Of a stretch of 64,000 nucleotides of DNA, positions 50,301-62,300 are shown piece after piece. The notes below the pieces were generated by a model. That model saw only the letters and a list, made by a program, of their open reading frames with translations. It was not told the origin of the DNA and searched no databases. Made by a program: the position numbers and the translations under genes. Origin of the DNA: Rostratula benghalensis (lineage: Eukaryota; Chordata; Aves; Charadriiformes; Rostratulidae); the NCBI GenBank assembly GCA_013399305.1, contig VXAI01000096.1, positions 928,849 through 992,848 of the forward strand, given 5' to 3'. Each line of letters opens with the position of its first letter. Within the stretch, counting starts at the first letter, position 1.

Positions 50301-53300
50301 CCAAAGACAATAACACCTATTCAGTGGTTTTTCAATCTCTAATGTGCTCTAATGTGAATCATGTCATATCTGTTGGGGACAGCGCTGGCTATGTGGGATT
50401 TTGTATTACTACTATCACTCTTCAAACTCCTTGTTTTTACTGCAAGTATAGAAGTGTCTTTGATAGGTATCAACACATCAAAAGGCAATGCCTTTTCCTT
50501 GGTTGCTGAGTTTCAATCACTTTGGTTTTCTTTTTTTTGTTTTCCTTCCAGTGCAGCGATGGCATACAAGGGAATGGCAACTGTCACTGCTTTGAAGGCT
50601 TCAAAGGAATAGCTTGCCACATTTGTTCAAACCCAAACAAGCATGGCGAGAACTGTGATGAAGGTTGGTAATTCTGATAGAGAGCCTTGAGAAAAATGTA
50701 GAGCAAGGATATAATGAGGGTGCATGTGTCCTGGATTCCCTTCTGGCAAGACCAGTGTCATGGAAGAAGTGATGGAATTGTCATCAGGGGGTTCTTTCAA
50801 ACAACAGTGGAGAAAATATGGCTCACATGAGAGTGGTGAATGGGGCTCTTGGAAACATCAATCAGATTTATGTGTGGGACTGTGATTTACATCTCTTCTG
50901 CTGGAAAGAAAAGGCAGTTGACAAGGACCTTGAGTTTGATAGCCTAAATTTGAGCCTGTCCTTACAGCCTGTAAAAAACAGGGATGCAGACAGTCGCAGA
51001 ATCTGTTCTGAGTTATGACACATGTCTGTCAGCAGATATCCCTCTGTCAAGAACAAATGGGACAATCATTTGATGTCACAAGGTTGTGAAGGACAGTTGG
51101 GAATATACAAAATGCCATCACTGTGGTGGATTCTGGACTTTTTGTAGTTACTGATCTTACTTCATGCACTTGACAGATTGTGGCTGTCTCCATGGTGTCT
51201 GTGACAACAGGCCCGGCAGTGGTGGCGTGTGTCAGTCCGGGTCCTGTAAGGAAGGCTATAGTGGGAAATTCTGTGACAAGACATCCAAGAACTGTGGCCC
51301 AGATGGGCTGTCCCAGTACTGCCACCAGAATGCTGTCTGCAGCCTCAATGACACAGCAAGGTCAGTCTTTCTGGCTTACACATTCAGGTGGGCACAGTAT
51401 CGTGCAAGCACACGGCAGTTGTGAACCTGCCAGCCCTGTAATTGTGTATATATTTGTGTGTACTTAGTGCACAAGATTGTTTGAGTAATGCAGCCAACCT
51501 TCTAGAAATCAAAGTCAGGTTCTTGCCTGCTTGAGGGGCTCAAACTGCCTTTTTGCTCTCTGCTAGCTTTCAGAAACAGCTGCTCTACCTGTGTCCTTTT
51601 TGTGCTTATGCTCTTCAGGTGCATCTGCATGGATGGATACGAAGGTGACGGCTTTTCCTGCCAGCCCATCGACCTGTGCAGTCAGCCAGAACGAGGAGGC
51701 TGCTCACAGAATGTAAGTGGGGTCAGACTGTCAAAGTGCAGAGAATCAGCTCTTATCAATCAGAACAGAGATCCAGGACTCCTGGGACTGTTAAACGTTT
51801 TATGTGCTAGCTTTCCCTGTCTGTATGATGGGGTGGAGTAACAGGTAGCTTGACAGGGTCATTGTAAGGATGTCAATCATTTGCATTAGTGCTAAAATGT
51901 GACACCCAAGGGAGAGTTCAGATGGTTTGCACAGGATATTTTGGTATCTACAGAGATTAGCTGTACAAATAATGTTTGGTTGTATTGATTTTCCCCTCAA
52001 TGTGTGAGTTTTCCTTTTAATGTGTGTTAGTTTTTCTTTTGCTGTGTTCAGGCTGTAGCTTAGCTGTGAGCTGCAGCTCATATTTCTAGTAACCATCAAC
52101 TACTTAATTATCCCTCCAAGGCTACAATGATTATCCTTAGTAAAGAACTGTGGTGCTATTTGATGGAAATTACTGCCAAATGGTCAGACCTCATCACAAT
52201 TTAGACCCCTCAGTGAGGGGAACACAGTGGGCACTTTAGAAGGAAATAGGATGGCACAAAGTACCGAAGTGGGTTTTTCCTGAGAAAGATCTGCCTCTGT
52301 CCTCCATCACTGATTCCATCCCATGTGTCCAGTCAGGAGACTGTGTTCCCTGTCTTTAGGGAATATTTCTTCTGTAATGGAAAAGCTTTAAAAGACAGTA
52401 GAGAATGCCCTGGGAGTTCTGAGCCACCCTAGACACAAGTGTCTGTCTCTCTCTCTGAAAACACTAAGTGTTTCCAGAATCACTTTGTTGTGAAGCTGTC
52501 TAGGACTTTTCTGGAGTAGATGCTTCCACTGCCCACCCCCTGTGCTGGAATTGGAGTTGGTCATTCAGAAACTACAGTCTGATGAAGGAGATTTGTTGCT
52601 GTATTTGTACTGCACTCCCTCCCTTGTTCTCCTGAGTGTAATTCTTCTTCTCCTGCTTCTCCTGGAGGCCCTGTGCACCAGTACAGGTCCCGGCACTGCC
52701 ACCTGCCAGTGCAACACAGGCTGGACTGGGGACGGGAAGGCCTGCGTGGCTATCGACAACTGCATGCTGGAGAGCAGAGGGAACTGTCACGTCAATGCTG
52801 ACTGCGTTTACATCGGCCCTGGCCAGGTATGGTTAATGCTAAGCAGTCTAACATTTCCCAAGTTGCTCTGAGATGGCCAGAAGTAGAAATTGGGCTGGTC
52901 AGCAGCAGAACCTGCTTGTCTGCTGACAGGAACACCAGCTGCATCTAAAGGCGTCGTGTGCTTGCATGAGGTGAGATGCACTGATGGTACTGATCTACCC
53001 TGAAATTTTTACACAGCAAAGGGAAGAAACTACACTCCATAATACTGCTCGGCATAGGACATCAGTTGCTTTGTCCCTTTTGTTCCCATATCACAGCAAT
53101 TTCTCTGGGCAATGTTAAAATATACAGAAAAGCATGTGCATTTGTTCGGATAGTCCATGGAGGGAGCTGGGCAGACAGTCAGGCATCTTGCAATAGGAGG
53201 AAGGCACACAGGAGAGGTGGCGTCTCAGGGATGCTACTTCTCAAGATGCTTCTCCCCATTGAGCCAGAGGAGCATTGGCCAAATGTCCAAATCTTTAGTG

Positions 53301-56300
53301 GATTTTAGTGACGGGAGATGTGCAAGTGCTTTCCTAGCTATCTTGAAAGCAGGAAGCTTTCTATTTCTCCCATTCACTAAGTCTGTGATATTCCCTCAAA
53401 AGCTGGAAATAAAGATGGAAACCATCATCTTCAAGTGACCCTCCCACAGTCAAGCAGGGTGAGGGATCATTGAGCTTGAGTAAGCAGGCATTATGTGTGC
53501 TGTCATAGAGAACAGTGCCCTGCTAAGGAAATATCTCCATATTTCCAGGTCCTGATGGACCAGAAAGAAAACTTGGGAAAAAAGAGTTAAGAGTAGGTTT
53601 TGCTGACTTAGGCCTCTTTTGGATAGCAAATGAGGACACTCTGACAGGTCTGTAAAGTTGAAATGTCTTTTACTTGCAGAGCAAGTGTGTCTGCAAGAAG
53701 GGTTATGCTGGTGATGGCCACAACTGTGATGCAATCAACCCATGCCTCATGGACAACGGTGGCTGCCATGACTTGGTGAGTAGCTAAAGTGCTGTCCTAA
53801 GCCTGACATGGCAGTGGAGGTTCTTCTGCTTCCTGACAGAGGTCTTGCAGCCACAGCATCAAGATAATTGCAAGAATTGACATTACATTATCTTATTGGC
53901 CTGCCACTGAGGTGTTGTAAAGCTTTGGTCTGTGATTTACCTGGGAGAATCCTCTGATCTTTGTGAGTTCACACAACCAAAGCCACCATCTATGCTTTGC
54001 TGTATGAGGTATAAATACAGTGCCACCATAAAGGCAATAGGAGGAACATGCTTGTGTGTGCTCCTTTAGTCCAGACCATGGGAGGCCAGAATTCAATTCC
54101 TAGGTAGGTGTAGCACTGCATAAGATGTGTTTGCCCTCTAATTTCTCTTTTCCTTGTATTTGCAGGCTACGTGTGTACCCCTTGGAGGAGGAGAGAGATC
54201 CTGTGCTTGCCCTCAAGGCTTCATGGGGGATGGCATGACATGCTATGGGGACATTCTACAAGTAAGTAGAAAGTCAACATCTGAGGTTCTCTTGAGACTG
54301 GAGAGAAATGACTCTGTATTTACTTCCCTTTTCTCTGTTACCTGAGCTGACTCCTCCCAGCACCAGCCTGACAGCAGAGTACTTGTATCTGTCCACCCAA
54401 AGCCACAGAGACAGAAATGATGCCAAGGCAAATGTATTCATGAAACCACTGGCAGTAATTTCTAAGCAGCTTCACCCCTCTCTACCCTAATCAAAAAGTC
54501 ATCTTTTTCTTGTTTGGAAAGCTTTTGTTTGGAAAGGTCAGAGTTGCTAGATCCGTTTTCTGTCACTAGAAAAATCAAATGCCATTGTGGATTCAATCCC
54601 TGTCCCTGGTAAACATGAGCAATTGCAGATGAGTTGAAAAGAGTTTGTTTATTTGGGAATATATATCTTTTTAATGGCTGGAGTGTGGTTTTAGGAGTGC
54701 CCATCCCTCTCCATGATACACAGTGCCTGTAATGGTTGAAAGGTGAGAGGAGTGTCTAAGTCATTATAAGTCATTTGATACTGCAAAGGGCTGCTTTCCC
54801 CCACCCTGGGTCTCCCAGCCCTGCAACCCCAGTGCTCACCAGGGGTAACCTTCCTGTTGTTTCTGTTTGGAAGGAGCTGGCCAGGAATTCTCACTTCGCA
54901 GGCTTCTATGACTGGCTTCAGGTAAGAACAACCATGGGATGCCCACACGGGTAAGTTTTGTAGAAGTGAAGCCTCTGTGAACGCTGCTGTTAGAGGACGA
55001 TCAGCTCTGTTTATCTTTTCCATTAGAAGAGAACAAAACAACAGTGAAGGAGAAATCATTACAGAGCAGGCATATATAGAAGCTCTGCAGTCTGTGGTAG
55101 AGTGAGGGTTGTGAGTGTGTTTTGGGGGCCCTGTTTCTAACACCAGAGGAAGCTGGGGCTGTGTTGCCTTTAAATTTCATGGTTGTATCATCTGTAACTG
55201 CTGGCCATCATAAAACAGCACAGGAGGGAAAGAAAAAGGGGTAGTATTATCATAGCTATTTTTCAGAAGAGCATGCTTTGAGAAGTTAGACTATATGCTT
55301 CTTCTTGTTACTGCTTCCCTGCCTCTGGTGTGGCAAGAACAGAGAGACAGACTGCAGCAAGTCTGTGGAAGCATCTAATTGAGCTTCAGCTTACCTGTCG
55401 TGCTGCATACATTGCTTTTGCCAGGAATAATCTTGTTGCCTCCCCCAAAACCGGTATTGAGGGTTCAGAAAGGGTTTATGGATATAGTTGAATGGGTTTC
55501 ACAATTAATTAAAGTACAAAAGTAGGGCTTAAAGCAGCAGGTTTTCCCTTGGCAAGCAGGTGTCACTTGTTTTGGCTAAACCATCTGTGGCATTCATTGA
55601 CTGTCAACAGCTCTTAACTGCCATGCGAGGAGACCCTGCTGTGCTGCTGGAGTGTACACAGGATGACTGTTGATTATATTTTGCAGTGTAGATGTGGCAC
55701 TGGAGTGTCTTATTTGTTCATTTTTGTGCTTTGGACAACAGAAATCTCTCTTCAGCATCCCAGCGGGAACCAATGTCACTGTCCTGGTGCCATCAGAGGC
55801 TGCTATCAAAAATTTGAGCAAGACTGAGAAAGATCTTTGGTTGACTCCCTACATGCTGCCATTTTTAGTCAGGTATGAGGAGACTCCTGCCTTTGCTTTA
55901 TATTGCCAAACAACAGCAACAAAGCCGTGATCTGGATTTCTACTTGTACAAGACCAATAGATATAGAAGATGAGATATAGAATCAAGATTAAGCATCTAG
56001 CAGGCAAAGAATTTAGTAGGCATTTAAAACATAGCAGACCACGAGCTATAGGAGGTGGGTTTATTTTCCATGTATTTGCAGAGATTTTCCTTGTCACTTA
56101 GATGCAGATGGCATCAGGAAAAGGAATTCCCTCCATCATTCTCTCCACATGCTTAACTACTTCATGTGAGAGACATAAACGTTGGGTGGTATGGTCTTTT
56201 CTCCCTGTTACTACAAACAGTGCCCTAATACTTTCTTTACCTGCCTTTCTTCCCTTCAGGGCCCACTTTCTTGAAGGCATCTTCACTGATGAAAAGCTCA

Positions 56301-59300
56301 AAGCGTATGACAGGCCAGAATTACCCACCCTTAACCCACAGATCAGATGGCAGACAAGCACCAAGAATGGCGTAAGGATTTCTGACATAATGCACATCTA
56401 CCAGGGCCAAATTCAGCTGCTCAAGAGCTGCTATATCCCACAGAGAGCCTGCAGGGGACACTGATGCCCTCAAACCCAGACAGCTTTCAAAAATTGTACC
56501 CAGAACAATCCTGTGCAACCTTGAATGATCAATATATTTGTTTTGAACTTCTTTAGCAATTTCTAATCCTCTTCCTTCTCCCTCCAATACTTTTTCAGGT
56601 ATTAACCATCCAGAATGTGAGTGTAGTTGTCAGTAACATTCCTGCTAGCAACGGCATTATTCATATCCTCAGTAAGGTACGTGTGATACTGGGAAATACT
56701 GCAGTTGTAGCAGGTTTGTTTTGCAGCATCTGTGCATGCAAGGAGGAATACATGTCTGGACAATTAGGAAGGACTATAATGGCAAAGATATATTTGGTTA
56801 TCACAAGGTCCTGACAGATGTTTCCTGTGCAGCAGGGTTTGAATGTTTAAAATATTTGTCTCCAGGACAAGCGGGAGGGGAGTTCCTCTTCTCTTGGCTG
56901 ACAAGAAGAGTTAAGGCTATTGCAGAATTGTGTAAAATGAGGCCACTTCTAAGTGCCTTTCTTGCAAGCAGGGCAGGAGTCTAATGTGATTTCCCCCACA
57001 TCCCCTTGCCCAACCTTGCCATGAACTGACTTTTTCCACAGGTTTTGTTTCCGTCTTTGGGAGATGTTCCACCGAGTCCTCCAGGTCTGGAAAAACAGCT
57101 CGAGACAGTTGCCTCATTCAGCACGTTCAAGGAGTTGCTAGAGGTAAGCAGTTGAAGTGAGAACCGCTGTTGCTGTCAGAACTGTCTTTTGAGCAAATAT
57201 TCACCTTATCTTATATTGGTTGACTGAAATTTGGACTGCCTGGTGAGAAAAGGGAGACCATCTGTTTCCTGCTATTCATGAGGGATCTTCTAGGAAAACT
57301 CCTTTGAGCAGATCATATATACTTAAAAGTTAGGCCTCTATATTATTGGCATGTTACTACAGTGGAAGGCAACCTGTCTGCCACAGGTGTTGTCATCCTT
57401 GTACAGAACAGAGAAACCTAGAGAAGAACGAAGGCTTATTCATAACCATGAAGCTGTGTTTATGTCAGCCCATGTCAGCAAGCAGTTAGACATGTGTGAC
57501 TAAGTAGAAATTGTGTATCCCATTTTCAAGCATTTCCTTTAGTGCTCTTGTCTTTGCAATTGATTTCATGTGTGGTTTTTTCTTTAGTGAGTACCAATGT
57601 AATTGCTAATGTTACTGTTTTAACATATTTTTTTTAGAAATACCAGCTCATTGGAAAAATTGAGTCCTCTGAAAAATATACAATTTTTGTTCCTGGAAAT
57701 AATTCCATTGAGGAGTACTGCCTTGCTGCCAATGTGACACAGTTGGTAAGCTCACTGCTTGCTTGCAGTTTGAATATGTATTGCTGTAAGTGCAGGGACA
57801 TGTACACTATCAGATCATAAACTCAAGTTCAGTGGGTTTGAGCATGGAGAGGAGAAGCATACCTGAGGCTGAAAGTGAGGAGAAATGTGTCAGAGAGAAT
57901 TGATAGGGTTTCCTCTCAATTTGGTGTTTTGGCTCCAAATGCAAATTTCTGAGTAGATTTGAATGTGGATAGATGGCGCAACAAGTTCCCCTTTTTGACT
58001 GGCTGTGCCATATCTGTGACATTTTTGGGTCTTTTAAAAGGTTCCAAAAAACATTTTTTACTTCATCCAGTAGCAGTCATCAGGTTTGATCCGTCATCTC
58101 TGATAGGGAGTTATTGGGCTCTGTAGGCTTAATTAGCTGTTATGGATTGCTTAGGAACTCTTCTCATGCCATACTTCTGACTGAATTGTACTCTAGGAAG
58201 TCAAAAGCATCCTAACATTTGGGCTTTTTGTGGATTTAGGACAATGAGACAGTGCAGTACCACATCGTATTGGGAGAGAAGCTCTTGCCTACGGACTGGA
58301 GAAGTGGAATCCATAAGAACAGCATGTTAGGGCTCTCCTACTGGCTAATGTTTTATCAAAACAGCACCCAGGTAAGGAGGGAAGACTGTTCTGCCATTTG
58401 AGGATCTGACTAGCCCTACCACTTTCTAAGTCTGGTGGCTGGATACACCCTTACAGTTTGCTTACAGCTGTTTGTCTGACAAGCAATCCATGCAAAAAGG
58501 AGTTGAAGGTTATCGTCTCAGCCACTTTCTTCTCCTTTGCAGAAGTTTGTCAATAATATTCCTTTGGACGGAAAATTTCTGGAGACGAAGAATGGGGTGT
58601 TGATTGGGGTTTCACAGGTCCTCCAGATACAGAAGAACCGTTGCACGGCCAATACCACCACCATACAAAAGGTAACGATGATTACCAAGGATCTGACCAC
58701 CATTTCACAGGGTTTTTCCATCTGCTGAACCAAACTGAAGAGTGGCAAATGACCTACTTTGTTTCTTCTACATGGATGAGACAGTAGGTTGTGGTCTGAC
58801 TCCAGAATATACTCATGTGAAATGGAGCCTCGTGGAGATTTTGTACCTCCTGGCCTCAAGACGCTGTACTTCTAAGGCAGCAGATCTGCAGCTCTTGTGC
58901 AGATCCCATTCAGTTCATTTGCTGGGGCTCACTCATAGTGCCAGCCGTGGGACACGCTGGTGCAGGGACTCCCAGCTGCAGAAGGAGAATCCAGCCCAAT
59001 TCTCACATGGCATGACCACAGCCTCCCATAGGAAATACTGGAGTCTGTCTGGGAGTCACAGCCAAAGTGCAGCCTGCATGTATCTTGTGGCTCTTGGCCA
59101 CCTGAAGATTGCGGGGTCAGACCGAGGTATGTCTGCCTCGTTAGAGATAAGAAAAAAAGTATTTGCAGCCTTGTGTGAAGGAACTCCAGGCCTACAGAAA
59201 GCCCTACCCCAACTCAGAGACTCGGGAAAGGGGTAACATGATCTCTTCTGGTTTGTTTTGTGATACATTCTCTGAGGTACACAAGTAAGAAAGACCTTGT

Positions 59301-62300
59301 GTACACCACTGGAATGCAGGAATAAGACCTTGTGTGAAACCTTTAGCAGCAGCCAGGACCCAAGGGTCATTCATCATGACTTTTCTTCTTTTGGTGTTTT
59401 GAGCCACGGAGATAAATACATCTTTGTCTTTGGCCCAGCCAGCAGCCTGTACAGCACCGTTTGTAATTCAAGGCTAGTCTCTTGGTGTGACATGGGTGGA
59501 GGGCACACATGTGACTTGTTCTATTCTCTCTCTGTGCCCTAGTCAAGATGTGGCAAGTGTGAGAAGGGGATCAAGTGTCCGCCTGGATCTGTTCTTGTGG
59601 TGAGTCTTTGATTGGTATAGATATCTCACAGACTGTGTGCATAGTGCTTTGATGTCCTGTTAGTGCTCTACAGATACCATCTCAATACCTCACAAAATAT
59701 GCCCTTGAGTCCTCTGTGGCTCATTCATTAGCAAGGTTTGTAAGAGAAAGTAGAAACCAAGGGAGGGTTACTCAGGAAAAACACAAACATGAACCACAAG
59801 GCTCCCTACAGAGCTGGCCCAGGCTTTGTCTGAATTTCAGAAGCCCTTGAGAGCACACAGTGGGGAAGTTTTCCCCCTTAGGAGGGAGGGGATGTCTTTT
59901 TTTCATCTTTTCCTCTTTTGACATCATCGCCAAGGAAAGCCAGTTTAGGGCATATTAATTATCAATTTCCCAGTCTGCATCACTGATTTGCAGCTTGTTT
60001 GTGTATGAGTGACAAACATTTCCAGAGAGGAAAGCAACTAAACATTTCATCTCCATGCGGGCTATGAATTGCCCAGCAGCTACATCTGACATCTGGCTTC
60101 ATTACTTTACTTTACTATCTGCCAAAAAAAAAATCCCATTACTTTTTCTCAGTATTCACACTGACATGTATTCTGTGGATTTGGCAGAACAAAATAGACT
60201 CTGTGTGGTGACCTCACATCTAGAGATACGTCATTGGTCTTCAGCTCTGGATAGTCCAAATTTTTAGGGCTGTTTCTGTAGGATAAAAAGCATCATTCCT
60301 CTATTAGGCAACAACACTGCCATATGTGTGCCAAAATGTACAATATTTGTCTAAATATTGTAATATCTTGTATCTGTATCAATGTTAATTATATCTGCAG
60401 GAATTGCCAGGAAGCAAGAATCTCGCTCGCTGTGACTTATGCTCTGGGAATACGAAAATACTTGGCTGCCATTTCACCTGTGCAAAAGTTTCTCTGGTAA
60501 GAAACCCATTTTCCTTGGATTCATTTTAAAAAAAGCAAGCTGAGTATCAGAAATACAGCCATGGAATTACTTCAGCCTGTGCTGAAGTCCTGGCTGCATT
60601 TGTGCCATTGCGTAGCTGAGACTGGGCTCATCTGGGAGTCACTCTCCATCCTGGAGACAGAGGGCACTGGACTAAAACCTGTGGAAATGTCTGCACAGTG
60701 ATGGATTATGGTCTGCCACTTTGGTATTGTTGCTTTGGATTTTGTCCTGCAGAGGAAGAGAAGGAGTTTAATGCTTGTAGTCTGGTTTCCTAAGGAAATG
60801 AGGCATGAATGATGGTATTTCACTTGTGCGTGTGCCTTCCCGAATAACTGATGACTCATTGGAGCTGAACCAAAGTGAGGAGCAGAAGGTCTTGCAGCTA
60901 TTATGACCCCTACCAGTTTTGTGAAAATATGTGGCTGGGAGAAAACACTTGAAGAGGAAATGGTAAAAGAAAGACTTGTGTGAATTTGAGCTCCTCCAAG
61001 TATTGAAGCACTCCCTGGAAAGTTTAGTGGGAACGGGAGATTGAGGAGAAGGCAGAGAGGGAGATGGACATACAGCACTCACATGCAGAACTTCAGGCAG
61101 CACTTGTACCTTAGTGAACACTTTTGCATCCCTTCATTAGACAACATTTCTCTTCATCTATACTGTCCAACTTGTTCCCATCATGATTTCCTTCCCCTGT
61201 GAGTAGATGCACAAAGAAGTGGGAGCAGTTAAATCAGGCTTCTGAACCAAATCACCTTTTGGTAGAGCCTCTCTCCGCCCAACAGAGTGTCTTAGTGGTG
61301 GGACACCGTAAAGACACAGGAAGGAGATATACTGGATTGGCACAGGACTGAACGTTTGCTTTATTTGCCAAATGGCCAGTGTTGCTCAAGGGCAATGCAA
61401 ACCCTTACATGAAGCCCCAGGCAACAGAGCACCCCTTTTTAGGGAGTTTGCTCCATCCTACCTGTGCACATCTGGCCTTTCCATGCATTTCACATAGTTC
61501 AAGTAATAGCTTCCACAATCAAGTTGTACCTTGCCTGTGCTGCACAAGATGGCTCACCCCAACTTGGTTTTGTTGGTTCTCTAGAGATCCGTCTGCTGCC
61601 CTGGCTACTACGGACACATGTGCGAGATGTGCCCAGGGAAGCCAGGCCAGTGGTGCTCCGGGAACGGGGAATGCCAAGATGGCATCGAGGGCAGTGGAGA
61701 GTGCCGATGTCTGGAGGGTTTCCACGGCACTGCCTGTGAGATGTGTGAAGTGGGCCGATACGGAGCTGACTGCAAATCAGGTGACACTGATGGCTATTGC
61801 AGCTTGTCTCTACTGTCCTGTTTGCCAGGGGAGAAAAGCGGCCACATCTCAGCTCAGGAGGGGTGGGAGAGGGAGGAAATCATCCTCAAACCAAGGCAGG
61901 ACTAACGGTGTCATTATGCCGCTCATATTGCCACCCACACTACAGAAAGTGGAGGTGAGTGATCTACTCCTGGGCCTTTGGGCCTAATAGCAAGGGATAT
62001 TCCTGTGACATTTTCTTTATGGCAGTTTGATCCATTGGGTTAGGACCAGAGGAGACAGGGAAATAGCAACAAGAATCTGGTTGTGAGACCGGGTTGGTTT
62101 GACAGTGACAAGTGTTTGTATTTCCCCTGCAGAATGTGCCTGCGACAATGGCATATGTAACGATGGATTGCAAGGGGATGGGAGCTGTGAGTGTTTCCCA
62201 GGATGGAAGGGCCCCACTTGCCAAGAAGGTACGTGAGTGTGAAGGTGCCCATGGTGTAATATTGCCTTTTTAGCAGAGAAATCTGTGTTAGCTGAGCAAG

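Noticed and set aside
58742..59236. 164-codon plus-strand open frame between STAB1 exons 35 and 36
   Set aside because: Intronic; exons 35 and 36 join in phase without it and it matches no stabilin sequence.
60572..61121. Minus-strand open frames of 117 and 168 codons
   Set aside because: Intronic to STAB1, antisense, no recognisable motif.
61379..61987. 202-codon plus-strand open frame over STAB1 exon 38
   Set aside because: Shadow frame: the real EGF-encoding frame of exon 38 (61585-61780) has the conserved cysteines and splice phase.
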